64,000 nucleotides of DNA from VXOI01 sp965197575 (GCA_965197575.1 OZ240214.1:1-64000); one strand, 5' to 3'. Positions 7,987-17,925 are shown, numbered from the stretch's first letter. The notes: generated by a model from the letters alone, not told the origin. Made by a program: numbers and translations.

Positions 7987-8196
7987 TCATTGCCAGCGGT
8001 GTCCGTAGAACATTGGACCTGCGGTGAGCCAGGCGGTGAGTCCGCAGACCACGAATGCCAAGGCTAATGCCTGGCCCATGGATCTTGAGAGGTCCACGAA
8101 GCCCATGGTTTCGGCGGACAAAGCGACTAATGAGAACAATGCCGCAATTGCTGTCGGCACGAAGAGGACTCTCGCTAGGGATATGATCGCTTCCAT
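7987..8196 (-). CDS. small two-helix membrane protein coupled to hsdR
   Basis: A 69-residue protein with two hydrophobic segments, about 10-29 (VLFVPTAIAALFSLVALSA) and 41-61. It starts at ATG 8196, 3 nt after the hsdR stop, and its AGGAG site lies inside the last hsdR codons, so the two are translationally coupled. No family was recognised. A membrane protein tied to a restriction subunit is unusual and might be an accessory effector or simply a passenger. It ends near 7987, well before the convergent region of the Uma2-like gene. Confidence 0.55.
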   Translation of the reverse strand: MEAIISLARVLFVPTAIAALFSLVALSAETMGFVDLSRSMGQALALAFVVCGLTAWLTAGPMFYGHRWQ

Positions 8197-8199
8197 ATC

Positions 8200-11111
8200 T
8201 TACTCCTGTTTCCCGGGCCTGTAGGTCAGCTGGAATATCAGGTCGTTCAGGTCGTCTTGGAAGGCCTGGTCCTCGGTGTACTTCTTGTATAGCTCGGTGC
8301 TGTCCTTCAGGCTGGCCGTTATCTGCTTCCTCAGTGCCGAGTCGTGTTCGATCCGGGCGTTCTGCTTGTCCGAGTGCATCTTCGCGTTCTGGTAGGCCGT
8401 GTCCTCGTTCACCCGGTCTGGCATCGCCTTGATGATCTCGGTGACGTGCTCCGGGTTGCTGAAAGCGTTGCCCCAGGTCTTGTTGAACTCGTCCAGGATC
8501 ATGGACAGCAGTTCTAGCAGGGATTCCTGCCTGCCTCCGCCCCGTTCGGCTTGGACCGGGTCTATCTCTGCGTCCTCGTCTTCCAGGGTGATCCTGATCG
8601 TGGCCTGCTTCTCGGTCCGGTAGGTCTCCATGTCCACGGCTTCCAGGATGCCCAGAGAAAGGTCGTCTTCTTCTGGTGCTGGCAGTTTCGGTATCAGGAA
8701 GTTCAGGAATATCGAGAGCTTCTCCCACTCGGGGTTGGCGTACGGGAGGATCTGGGACAGGAACCCGTAGAGCCGGGTGAACGACTTCGCCGACCCCTTT
8801 AGCCTGACCTGGTCGTCCTCGGTGAGTTTCAGGTACCTGTCGGCGCACTGCCCCAGTACCGGTTCGAAGGTGGACCGGTCTTCCCCGTCCAGGTATTTCT
8901 GGACCAGGTCCTCTATCTCCTGCTGGGAGTAGACTTGGACTTGGTCGAGTCCTCCCTTCAGGTCATGGAGCTTGTTCGGGTCGGTCTCGTCGGAGAGCAC
9001 CGTGGTCCGGTAGTAATCCTCGAACGATTCCTGGATCACCTCGGTGCTGTTCAGGAAGTCCAGCACGAAGGTGTCGGACTTCTTCGGGTGGAAGCGGTTC
9101 AGCCTTGAGAGCGTTTGGACTGCTCTGATCCCGGACAGGTGCTTGTCCACGTACATCGTGTGCAGAAGCGGTTCGTCATAGCCCGTCTGGAACTTGTCGG
9201 CGCATATCAGGATCCGGTACGGGTCCTCTTGGAAGCGTTCCGCGGTCCTGTTCTCTGGGAACCCGTTCAGCAGGGCTTCGCTGACTTCTTGGTCGTCGAC
9301 CTTCCGGGATCCTGAGAACGCGACGAGGGGCTTGAACGTCAGGCCTCTCTGGTGTACGAGCTCCCGGATCGCGTGTAGTACCTGATTGCGCGGTCCACGC
9401 CGTCGACGACGACCATCGCCCGAGCCTGTCCACCCATTTTTCTGGGTATGAACACCGAGTGGTTGAAGTGGTCGACGATGATGGCGGCCTTCTGAGCTAT
9501 GGCGTATTCGTGGTTTTCCACGTACCTGCGGAGTTTCCTCTGCGCTCTCTTCGAGTCGAACCGAGGGTCGTCGTCGATGCTCTTGGCCAGGTTGAAGTAT
9601 CTGTTGACCGGCGTGTAGTTGGTCAGCACGTCCATGATGAATCCTTCCTCGATGGCCTGCTTCATCGTGTAGTTGTGGAAGGGCAGGTGTTTGACCGTGC
9701 CGTCCGGTTGGGGGTCTGGAGCCCCGAACAGTTCCAGTGTCTTGTTCTTGGGAGTAGCCGTGAAAGCGAGGTAGGAGGCGTTGGCCAGGAGCCTGCGGCT
9801 CTCTATTATCCGGTTGACCTGGTCCTCGAAGGTGTCCTCGTCGTCTTCGTCCGCCGACGCCTCGCCTAGGGCCTGGGCCATGGCGCCCGCGGTTTTTCCG
9901 CCTTGGCTGGAGTGGGCCTCGTCGATGATGATGGCGAACTTCCGGTCCCGGTGGTCGTTGCCGATGTCGTCCAGGATGAAGGGGAATTTCTGGACGGTGG
10001 TGATGATTATCTTCTTGCCTTCGGTGATGAAGCGGCGGAGGTCCCCGGACCTGTCGGCGTGTCCCACGGTGGAGGCGACCTGTGTGAACTGGCGGATTGT
10101 CCCGTCGATCTGCCTGTCCAGCACTCTCCGGTCGGTGATGACGATGATGGAGTCGAAGGCGTTGTCTCCTTCATGTTCCACTCCGATGAGCTGCCGGGCC
10201 ACCCAGGCGATGGAGTTTGACTTCCCGCTGCCGGCCGAGTGTTGGATGAGGTACCTCTCGCCGGCGCCGTTTACCCTGACGTCTGCTAAGAGCTTCCGGA
10301 CCACGTCCAGCTGGTGGTAGCGTGGCCATATCTGCCGGTTGTTGGCCTTCTGGGCGTAGTTCTCCAGTATGTCCGTGAGTCCGTCGGGTGTGAGGATCTC
10401 TTCCCAAAGGTACGCTGTCTTCATGCCGTTGGGATTGACCGGGTTGCCGGTGCCGCCGTCGTCCCTGCCTTTGTTGAAGGGCAGGAAGTCGGAGGCTTTA
10501 CCTTTCAGCTCGGTGCAGAACTTCACCTCCTCGTCGTCGACGGCGAAGTGTACGGCGCACCGACCCAGCCGGAACAGGTCCTCCTGGGGGCTCCTGCTGT
10601 TCTTGTACTGCTCGACCGCGTCTGCAACCGTCTGGCCGGTGAAGCGGTTCTTGAGCTCCATGGTGGCGATGGGCAGGCCGTTCACGAACAGGGCGATGTC
10701 CAGGGACAGCTGCTGGTTGTTGCTGCTGTAGCGGAGTTGCTTGGTGACCGAGAAACGGTTCTGTTGGTAACGCTCCTCGGCCAGGGTGTTGCCAGGAGTT
10801 GGTGTGCCGTAGAAGAGCGTTATCTCGTGAGGGCCGTGTTGAATGCCCTTCCGGAGGACGTCGACGATTCCGCGGTTGCCTATCTCGCGCTTGAGGCGGT
10901 CGAGGAATCTCTTTCGTGTGGTGGAGTCGGCGTCCAGGGACAGAGACGCTGCTGTATCTGGCTGGGTAGCTTGGAGAAATGGGGAGAGGTGGCCCAGGTC
11001 GACACAGTGGGCCGACAAGTAGTCCTGCGGGTCTCCGGGGACCCACCCGTTGCTGGTAAGTGAGTTGGTGATAAGGGCTTCTAGGCCCTTTTCAGTCGTG
11101 TCGGTGACCAT
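8200..11111 (-). pseudogene. hsdR: type I restriction endonuclease subunit R, one frameshift
   Basis: Motor and nuclease subunit of a type I restriction system, about 971 residues once repaired. The nuclease domain has D138 and E152-L-K; Walker A is HSAGSGKS (291-298); the DEAH box is at 397-400; FTATP follows. At about 9376-9380 the frame breaks. The first part ends IRYYTRSGSSYTREA, while the true continuation HAIRELVHQRGLTFKPLVAF is in the next frame, consistent with loss of one base. The later part (SGIRAVQTLSRLNRF) is intact. No hsdM or hsdS gene is in the window, so it is an orphan or a split locus. It could be a sequencing error; otherwise the enzyme is dead. Confidence 0.85.
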
Positions 11112-11193
11112 GCTTCACCCTCAGAGGTGTCATCGTTCTCCCGACGACTATCATCCCAGCAGCCGTGTGGTTGGTCAACGAATCAGAATTCCC

Positions 11194-11514
11194 CTACGGT
11201 ATCTGTACTTCCTTCAGTTCGCCGGGTTGTAAACCTTCCAGGGCGATGCGGACGACTTCGGTGTTCCTTGCTATGCTGGGCCAGTTGGTGTTCATCAGGA
11301 CAACGACTGCGATCTGGCGGTTGGCCATGTTCTGCTGGTGCCTGATGCTCTGGTCGGTGGTGAGCAGCACCTCGAACCCTGCTTCTTCGGCCCGGTCCAT
11401 CAGGACTCCGTTGGCGAGAGTGTCCCATCCTCGCTCAACGGAGGTTTCCACTTCATGTCCGAAGAGCCGGCGGCGAAGCGGTCTCGGAGTTCCCTTATCG
11501 AACAGTATGCGCAT
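11194..11514 (-). CDS. DUF5615 PIN-like toxin candidate
   Basis: A 106-residue protein of the DUF5615/Mut7-C type, a PIN-like fold often paired with DUF433 proteins. Acidic residues expected in the active site are visible in ILFDKG (start) and LLTTDQS (about 53). The start ATG lies within the last codons of the DUF433 gene, a 20-nt overlap that couples the pair. By family association it is the likely RNase toxin and DUF433 the antitoxin. This type is less studied than VapBC. Confidence 0.7.
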   Translation of the reverse strand: MRILFDKGTPRPLRRRLFGHEVETSVERGWDTLANGVLMDRAEEAGFEVLLTTDQSIRHQQNMANRQIAVVVLMNTNWPSIARNTEVVRIALEGLQPGELKEVQIP

Positions 11515-11737
11515 CAGGCACTCTGGCCCGGAGGTCTTGAGCCACGAATTCCAAGACTGCTTTCACGTCCGATTCGTCCACGCCGTCAAACCATTCCATG
11601 AAATCGTAGATGGTTGCTCCCCCTGCCAGGTTCTCGAATAGGGCGTACACTGGCAACCTGGTGCCTTTGAACACCCAGTTGCCGCTCACCCTGTCGGGCA
11701 CGCTTTCGATTCTAGGACACTTTTCCCAGTCAATCAT
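11495..11737 (-). CDS. DUF433 antitoxin candidate
   Basis: An 80-residue DUF433 protein (VFKGTRLPVYALFENLAGGA then DFMEWFDGVDESDVKAVLEF), a small helix-turn-helix-like fold. It overlaps the DUF5615 gene by 20 nt, the usual arrangement for this antitoxin-toxin type. It starts at ATG 11737. It lies in a same-strand run behind a split hypothetical gene and a 36-codon frame. Confidence 0.75.
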   Translation of the reverse strand: MIDWEKCPRIESVPDRVSGNWVFKGTRLPVYALFENLAGGATIYDFMEWFDGVDESDVKAVLEFVAQDLRARVPDAHTVR

Positions 11738-11767
11738 ATGATTGCCTCCCGAGCCCGTTGCAAGTTC

Positions 11768-11878
11768 CTAGCCTGGAATATATGGTTTGCCAAGCTCCTT
11801 GTCCATCATATCTCCATCGTCGCCTGCCTCCTCCGGCAACGCCGCCGCCACCTCACGCATATCCAGCTTGACGGTCAT
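11768..11878 (-). CDS. 36-residue coupled frame
   Basis: Begins MTVKLDMREVAAALPEEAGD at ATG 11878, which overlaps the TAA of the preceding gene by one base (TAATG), and stops at 11768, 30 nt before the DUF433 start. It is acidic and has no recognised family. The overlap suggests re-initiation. It could equally be a leftover of a longer gene. Confidence 0.3.
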   Translation of the reverse strand: MTVKLDMREVAAALPEEAGDDGDMMDKELGKPYIPG

Positions 11879-12767
11879 TACGTCTGGAACGATATTTGAA
11901 TCCCTTCGTTGATTTCGGCAGAGTTGCAGAGAATCGCGATGTCCCTCAGGTCACCTGTTTCAAGTATTAAAGGGTCGCAAATGTCCGAACCAGTGAATAT
12001 CGCAAACCGGTATTCTCGCTGATTCTTGTAGCGCTCACGCTTGTGAAATATCGTGTCGACACCAGTTACGTCAACAGATGGCTCATCGCTATATCTGACT
12101 AACCTGCCGACCAGTCCGTAACCCTCAGTTTCCCGAACGGCGTTTTCACCGAAGTCCAGACACTCCTTTGGAATCTCGATTTGTTCTTTTTTGAATTGCT
12201 CCACCCGGGCAACGGGTATGTCGCTGTAGTCGCCACTATGCGCAGCGTGCATGCAGAGCAGGTTGACTTGTTCTGTCCAGTTCATCCGAACTTCAATGGG
12301 CTCCGCAAGTTCACGTTCAGGCACTACGATTCCTTCGGTCTTCGATCCATTGATTGACACGGAGAGTTCGATGTCGCCTCTTAGCAGCCCGACGCCTTCA
12401 TAAGCATCGGCGCGATTGCGGTCACCTTCCAAGTTCCTGAAGTAGGCCAACCGGTTAGCGTATAGGCTCCCGCGCAGAAATCGCTCTGCATGTTGTTCAT
12501 CGTTCAGGGCAATCGCGTTTTAACTGCGGGGCATAATCGCTATTAAAGGAATTGATAATCCTTTCAAATCACCGGCATTTTTGGACAAAACTTGCATGTC
12601 CTGGGGTCTTCTGGTCCATCAAGCTAGCCCGATTTCCAGTGATGGAGAGCGTTTCGAGGGTTTTGTTGAGAGACAAGACGCCAGAACACTGAGTAATCGT
12701 GCAGTTACGAATTAAAACGCGATTGCCCTGGTTCATCGTTGAAGAACTTTGCCAAGAAAAATATCAT
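11878..12767 (-). pseudogene. hypothetical gene split by a MITE
   Basis: The main part (from 12450, AYFRNLEGDRNRADAYEGVG) is an open frame with no sensible start. Removing the 226-bp element at 12505-12730 and one 10-bp target copy restores an exact frame. ATG 12767 then reads MIFFLAKFFNDEQHAERFL and runs into RGSLYANRLAYFRNLE, for about 217 residues. The family is a hypothetical of unknown function; basic and aromatic residues dominate the N-terminus. Its start is 3 nt after the stop of a second disrupted gene, so both formed one operon with the DUF433/DUF5615 pair. Confidence 0.7.
12505..12730. mobile_element. 226-bp MITE with 19-bp TIRs and 10-bp target duplication
   Basis: CAGGGCAATCGCGTTTTAA (12505-12523) is exactly complementary to 12712-12730. 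The element is flanked by GTTCATCGTT at 12495-12504 and 12731-12740. It encodes no transposase. A third copy of the terminus occurs alone at 51090-51108. The mobilising transposase is not in the window; the length of the target duplication is the best clue to it. Confidence 0.9.
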
Positions 12768-12770
12768 TGG

Positions 12771-12896
12771 TCAGCCTTTCCGCGTTCCAGAGTTATGAGG
12801 CTTTTGGACAGTAGCATCTCCCACAGAGCCTCCTTCCTCTGTAGGGTAATAATCGTCGCCTCGGTCGGATAGCCTTTCCGCCGTCTCGCGCACGTC
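12771..12896 (-). pseudogene. 3' part of a gene interrupted by IS630 and IS1380
   Basis: Reads DVRETAERLSDRGDDYYPTE and ends TGA at 12771, 3 nt before the ATG of the next gene. It is cut at 12897 by IS630. Its 5' part lies beyond both insertion sequences at 15849-16027, and the two rejoin in frame through the TA target (codon CTA). The function is unknown. Confidence 0.6.
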
Positions 12897-14049
12897 TAAA
12901 CCAAAGCCAAGGTGGGATGTGCATTTGCCTGAGGCGGGGAATCCGGCTGGAAGCCGCGGGGGAGTGCTTCGGCCCTTGATTGTAGGATCGCCCGGCAGCG
13001 CCGTTTCACCTCGTCTTTCCTGCTGGACAGTCCGGCCAGGAAGTTGCCGGCCCTCTCCTGCACAGCCGCCTTGGTTCCCAGGCACAGATTGCCAGTGGCC
13101 TCCTCTCTCGCCCAGCCCCAGATAGCCTCATCGGCGTTGAAGTCCGGGCTGTAGCCCGGCAGGTTCACCAACCTCAACCCCAATCCAGGCGTCCCGAGGT
13201 ACTCTCGCACCGCCTCTCCGCGATGGGCCGGCGCGTTGTCCCAGATGACCCTGAGCGGGCCAGGGTGCCTCTCCTGCAAATGGGCCAGGAATGCCGCCGA
13301 GGTGCCTGCGTTGCTGTTACCCTCCAGTTCCATCCATTCCACCTCGCCCGTCTCCAAGCACACCGCCGAATAGTAGCTGGCCTTCTCGCCGTAACGCGGG
13401 CTGGTCGAGTCCACCAGAGCAGGTTCTCCTCTTGGCACCCACTTGCCCCGCAATTCGGCGTCGGCCCGGAAGTGGGCCTCGTCGGCGAAGAATATCTTTC
13501 CCCCAGTGCGTCCCACCTCCTCCCGCAGGGCGGCATACTCCGCCACGAAGGCCTCCCGTTTGGCCTCATCAGCCTTGACCAGACGCTTCTTGGGACGCTT
13601 GAAGGCAAATCCCAAACGGTGCAGCCAGTTCAAGCAACTGCTGCGGCTCAACTCAATGCCGACCCTCTCGAAGACAAACTCGCGCACCACCTTCCAGTTC
13701 CAGTTGGCCAAGCCGATGCCCGACGAGGCAGGCGGTTGCTGCACCGCCCCTTTCAGCGCCGCTTGCTCCGCCTCGCCGAGGACGGGGGGGAACCCCCGGT
13801 CTGCTCGAATATCAAGGACGCCGGCCCTCCCTCGCCGAAGGCTGACGCCCATCGCCCTATGGTGTGGGGGTCCCGGTCCAGCGCCTCCGCCGTGGCCGAT
13901 GCCGTCCGGCCCTGGGCCAGCAGCCAGATGGCGTGCCAGCGTTCCCGTTCCCGGGGCGTGGGTGCCAGAATCATCCGCCGGTGCAGATCCTTGGCATTCA
14001 TCTCCCATTGTTCGAGAAACCGGTCTATCTCCCTCGCACCCATCACCAA
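12896..14049 (-). CDS. IS630 family transposase, two frames joined at a C7 run
   Basis: The N-terminal helix-turn-helix part starts at ATG 14049 (MVMGAREIDRFLEQWEMNAK). The catalytic part continues one frame back after a C7 run at about 13783-13789 (FPPVLGEAEQAALKGAVQ). DDE residues are visible in FFADEAHFRAD, VIWDNAPAH and NADEAIWGW. A -1 slip on TCCCCCCC would fuse the halves, as in programmed frameshifting known in this family; an indel is the alternative. The stop lies within the left inverted repeat. Confidence 0.75.
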
Positions 14050-14135
14050 CCCCTCCCTGACACCTGGAAAAGCTATCTTTGCCCCTCCGCCAATTTACCC
14101 TGTCTTACTGCGCATTTCACCTTGGCTTTGGTTTA
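12897..14135 (-). mobile_element. IS630-family element, copy A
   Basis: The ends TAAACCAAAGCCAAGGTG (12897-12914) and CACCTTGGCTTTGGTTTA (14118-14135) are perfect inverted repeats that include the duplicated TA target. It carries one transposase in two frames. It is the autonomous relative of the 150-bp MITE at 31092-31241, which has the same ends. An IS1380 copy is inserted directly at its right border. Confidence 0.85.
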
Positions 14136-14136
14136 G

Positions 14137-15848
14137 CCCGAATCCACCGAAGGGACGACGTTACAGCAGCGGAATGGGCGATGAGGGGCAAGGGGGGCGA
14201 TGGTCCGGGCACGATTCCGGGTAGAGGGGGCCGGAGTCTGTCTTCGGTCGCCGCAGAGAGACCTTGTGACCATCTGGGGACGTTGGGCAGGGCGAGATGA
14301 CGGTGAAAGGACGCAGCAAGAGACTCTCGCGGACCGGGCTGGCGCGAGTTGGCGGGGACGTTCGGTTGTACGTTGTGTGGCTCAGGCACCGGCGTTGCCG
14401 TCAGGCAGGAAGTGGAATCGCTCGCAGCCGTGCCAGGGCGCGGCTGAACTGGGTTTCCCAGGGTCAATGCCGGGGAAGATGCGAAGTGAGGCGGCGCGCC
14501 GGGCGGGTGAGCCGTCCCGCCAAGGAGAAGACCCTCCGCCGGAGGGTCTTGGTGGTCACGATCTGCTCACCCAGGCCGATGCGGGCGGCCCAACGGGCCA
14601 GGTTATGCGCCATCACCTGTATTGCGAGCCAGGCGGCGTTGGCGGCGAAGCGCCCCGAGGGCATGTGATTGAGCCCGGCGCCGTACTTGAGGTCTCGGAT
14701 AGCGTTCTCGATCTCGGTGTGGCGGCGGTGGTCCGCCTCCAGTTGCAGGGTCTCTCCGTCCCGGCCGGTGATGAAGGCGTGATAGCTGTAGGTGGCGAAG
14801 AGGGCCAGTTGGGAACCGGGCGTTGGCTTCACCCGCCGTACGATGAGCCGCACCGGTGTGGCGTCCGGCTCACTCTGGAAGGGGGTGCAGGTGGTCTCGG
14901 CCACAGCAGCGGCGCCGTCCATCCAGTAGGGAACCGGCGTCCAGTCCGCCTCGGGTATCGCCTCGATCAGGTTCCGCAGGCCAGCGTGCTGGCGGATGGT
15001 GATGGAGAAGCGGACATTCATCCGGCGGCAGAGGGCGACCACGGCGTGGGTATAGAAGCCGCTGTCGGTCCGCACCGTGAGTTGCCCGCTGGCCCCGGCA
15101 TAGCGCACCCGCCCCACCGTCTCCCGCAGGAAGTGGGCGGCGCCGCGGGCGGTGTTGGCCCGGCCCTCCCGCAGCCGTGCCATCAGCACGTCGCCGGTGC
15201 CGGCGGCGACGGCCATCAGCGGATGATAGCCCCGCTTGCCGGTGTAGCCATGGTGGCGGGCGCCCTCCTTGGCCAGGCCGCAGGTCTCGCCGATGGTCGA
15301 ATCGAGGTCGATGGTGAATGGCGCGTCGCCGGGTCCCGCCCCGGCCTGCCAGGCCCGGGCCAGCAGCTCACGGCTCACCCGGTCCAGTTGGCGGACATGG
15401 CCCCACCGGAAGCTGCGCAGGAAGGTGCCCAGGGTGGACGGCGCCTTGACCGTGCCGCCCAGGGCGCGGGCCGTCCCGCCGGTGCGCAACGCGTCGGCGT
15501 CGTCAATGCAATCGCCTCCAGCCAATGCGGAGGCCACCAGGGTCATCCACCTTGTCGCCGGGGTTGGCCCGGCCCGGGGCGCGGCCCAGGTCGAGATGCC
15601 GGTCAACCAGTTGGGGCAGGCCGAGATGCCGGGCCAGGGTGGCCGGCAGGAGCAGTCCGGCATTGGCCACCAGGCGGTGATCGTCGAAGACGATATGAAT
15701 GCGGTCGGGGTGGTGGTGTGGCAGCATCTATTGAGTGCTCCTTTTCCGGGGTCGGTTTCTTGTTGCAAAACCATTATCCCAGTTTCAAAGGAGCACCTTT
15801 TTGCCGCTTCAGGACACTAACCCCACGCGTGCGTTCGGTGGATTCGGG
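14137..15848 (-). mobile_element. IS1380-family element, copy 1
   Basis: Terminal repeats CCCGAATCCACCGAA (14137-14151) and TTCGGTGGATTCGGG (15834-15848) are perfect complements. The 5-bp target duplication TTTAG (14132-14136 and 15849-15853) includes the last bases of the IS630 copy A terminus, so this element landed exactly on the IS630 border. The transposase carries one frameshift. Confidence 0.9.
14464..15727 (-). pseudogene. IS1380 family transposase, one-base frameshift
   Basis: The start is ATG 15727 (MLPHHHPDRIHIVFDDHRLV). The frame is lost near 15547, where one extra G turns the expected DKV-MTLVASALAGGDCIDDAD into two frames. The catalytic DDE core is otherwise preserved: IDLDST, VRTDSGFY and HTEIENAIRDLKYGAG. 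The length, about 420 residues when repaired, is normal. The second copy at 34 kb shares the protein but carries different lesions, so neither looks active. Confidence 0.8.
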
Positions 15849-16027
15849 TTTAGACTCCAACTGAGGAACGGTCCGGCGGTCAGGTCGACAGATAGGACAT
15901 CGCTTTCCAGTCTGTAACCCATGATGGGTCCGCCAGGAGCATCTGTACTGTAGTGCCCAAGACAGCCCGGTTCCGCAGGCTTTTCCCACAGCGTCGCGCG
16001 CATTCGCCGGACCTGATGTCCCGCCAC
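15849..16027 (-). pseudogene. 5' part of the gene interrupted by IS630/IS1380
   Basis: From GTG 16027 the frame reads through IMGYRLESDVLSVDLTAGPF to LSWSL and meets the insertion sequences at 15849. Joined across both elements it continues DVRETAERLSDRGDDYY to the stop at 12771, giving about 100 residues. No family was recognised. It lies just downstream of the integrase gene on the same strand. Confidence 0.45.
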
Positions 16028-16146
16028 TGTCTATCCGGTGGAGTAGCTGGCCAGGTGCTGATCCGACCAATCGGAGAACAACAAAGGTTATGCACGACGG
16101 TTTGTGGGACCGTTGCTATTCGAGAGGGCAAGGGAGACCGGAGAAG

Positions 16147-17364
16147 TCAGGCAGCGGTAGTCAAATCCCGTACAGCGAGGGCCTGGACTCTCTCCCTGTC
16201 CGCGACGTAATCAGCCCATTCCTGCATCAGCCCTATACGCTGCATGAAGAAATCTGTCCTCTTATAGGCCTTCTTGGTCTTGTTATTCTCCTGGTGGGCC
16301 AGGGCGGCGTCGGCGGCCGGCGAATATCCGCTCAGCTGTTCCTCTGCCCAGTCGGTGAAGGAACTCCGGAACCCGTGGGGAACCGCAGGTATCCCCAGCC
16401 GTCTCAACATCACGTTGTACGTCATATCGGAGGCCACACTGCCTCCAGGATTGGAAGGAAATATCAGCCCGTCCGGTCCGGTTATCGGCCATGCTTCGTG
16501 CAGAATTTCCATCGCCCTGTCTGAAAGAGGCACCCTGTGAGGACGGCGGGCTTTCATCTTGATGGCTGAGATTTCCCAGGTGCGCCGGTCCCAGAGGATC
16601 TCCCCCCAGTTGGCGTTCCGTACTTGTCCCGAACGCGCCGCGGTCAGCACGAGGAACTCGAAGGCAAGCTTGGTCGGCAGGTTGGCGGTCGACTCGCGCA
16701 CTTTTGCTATGGCCCAGCCCACCTGGCTGTAGGGCAGGGCCGGATGGTGATTTGGTTCCCTGTTCACCGGGGGCAGGACCTTGAGAAGGGCTTTTCCTGC
16801 CGGGTTATCGAGACGGTATCCGTGGGTAACCGCCCAGTCCATGATGGTTCCCATCCGTTGCCTGACCCTGCCGGCTGTTTCGTTCTTGGCGGTCCAGATG
16901 GGTTCCAGCACGTCCAGCGCGTCTCGTGGAGTGATCTCGTCCACTGGCTTCTTCCCGATCACCGGAAAGGCATACCTTTCGAGGGTTGAAGTCCATTGTG
17001 CGGCGTGTTTCGGGTTGCTCCAAGTGGGACGGCGCAGTTCGATTACACGGAGGGCGGCTACTGCAAACGCCGGAACTGACGGTGCTGGGTTGCGAGCCGC
17101 TTCCTTGGCGAGCTGCTTCTCTGCCAGTGGGTCCCGTCCTTCGGAAACGGCGGTGCGGTTGGAGGTGGCCAATGAACGGGCCTGCGCCAAACTGACGGTG
17201 GGGTAGGCCCCCAGTCCAATGTCCCGGCGCCTGTCGTTGATTACGATGCGCTGGACCCACGATTTGGTGCCGGCGGGGGCAACGTGGAGGTAGAGGCCAT
17301 CGCCGTCCCCGTGGCGTCCGGGCTTGCTGATCCTCTTTACGGAGAGTGCGCTGAGCTTGCCCAT
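16147..17364 (-). CDS. int: P4-type tyrosine integrase beside tRNA-Ser
   Basis: A 405-residue site-specific recombinase. Residues 1-80 are the DUF4102 arm-binding domain typical of P4-like integrases; the catalytic domain follows. Visible active-site residues are the Arg in TAARSGQVRNANW, the Lys in IKMKARRPHR, HGFR in PHGFRSSFTDWAEE, and the nucleophile Tyr in KKAYKRTDFF. The gene starts about 150 bp from the 3' end of tRNA-Ser and reads away from it, the classical layout for islands that integrate at tRNA 3' ends. The matching distal att copy was not found in the window, so the far island boundary lies outside or is eroded. Confidence 0.9.
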   Translation of the reverse strand: MGKLSALSVKRISKPGRHGDGDGLYLHVAPAGTKSWVQRIVINDRRRDIGLGAYPTVSLAQARSLATSNRTAVSEGRDPLAEKQLAKEAARNPAPSVPAFAVAALRVIELRRPTWSNPKHAAQWTSTLERYAFPVIGKKPVDEITPRDALDVLEPIWTAKNETAGRVRQRMGTIMDWAVTHGYRLDNPAGKALLKVLPPVNREPNHHPALPYSQVGWAIAKVRESTANLPTKLAFEFLVLTAARSGQVRNANWGEILWDRRTWEISAIKMKARRPHRVPLSDRAMEILHEAWPITGPDGLIFPSNPGGSVASDMTYNVMLRRLGIPAVPHGFRSSFTDWAEEQLSGYSPAADAALAHQENNKTKKAYKRTDFFMQRIGLMQEWADYVADRERVQALAVRDLTTAA

Positions 17365-17517
17365 CTTTCCCCCATTCCCACATTTGTTCCCACACGATGT
17401 GTGGGATATGGTGGTATTTTACGGGGTGTTACGGGAAAGCTCAAGGGGCGAGTATCACCAATATAGCTATATTATTGACTCTAATGAGACTGCATGGAAC
17501 CTAGTGGGAAGGTAAAG

Positions 17518-17607
17518 TGGCGGAGAGAGTGGGATTCGAACCCACGTCACAGTTGCCCGTGAACCGGTTTTCGAGACCGGCGCTTTCGTCCGCTCAGCCA
17601 TCTCTCC
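17518..17607 (-). tRNA. tRNA-Ser (CGA anticodon)
   Basis: A class II tRNA of 90 nt with encoded CCA (complement of 17518-17520). The acceptor stem GGAGAGA pairs with TCTCTCC, discriminator G. The anticodon loop CTCGAAA lies on a CCGGT/ACCGG stem. It has a long variable arm and a T arm with GTTCGAAT. Its 3' end faces the integrase gene and is the likely attachment site. A second integrase remnant lies on the other side. Confidence 0.92.
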
Positions 17608-17676
17608 GCAAGCTAAAACCAGGTTATTTACACCGCCCTCATCCCTTTTTGTCAATCTTTTGTAAATCTACCGCCG

Positions 17677-17925
17677 TCAAAGCCCTGAATTTTCATCCAA
17701 TTGCGCTGCCGCCTCCCTTTGCAGGCCCGGCAGAACGTGGGAATACAAGTCCTCCGTAATCCCGATGCCCGAATGCCCCAGCCGCTCCGACACGACCTTG
17801 AGATGGACCCCCTCCCCCAATAGCAAGTTGCATGGGTGTGCCACAGGTCATGGAAGCGGACACCCTCGAGTCCCGTCTTCTTGGCCGACCATATACCCAG
17901 TTTAGCGAACCTGCTGTACGGCGGC
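17677..17925 (-). pseudogene. C-terminal remnant of a second tyrosine integrase
   Basis: Reads GVRFHDLWHTHAT in one frame and then LLLGEGVHLKVVSERLGHSG ... ITEDLYSHVLPGLQREAAA in the next, with a stop at 17677. The HxxR, LGHS and Tyr motifs of the integrase core are all present. One base is missing near 17828, and the 5' part is lost at the ISAs1 end. It lies on the opposite side of tRNA-Ser from the intact integrase and is a different protein, which suggests an older island at the same tRNA. Confidence 0.75.

Noticed and set aside
13783..13789. C7 run in IS630 copy A as plain damage
   Set aside because: Not excluded, but the -1 relation and family precedent for frameshifting make slippage as likely, so it was kept as one coding unit.
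14200..15864. 554-codon plus-strand frame
   Set aside because: Antisense of the IS1380 transposase; no domain is recognised.
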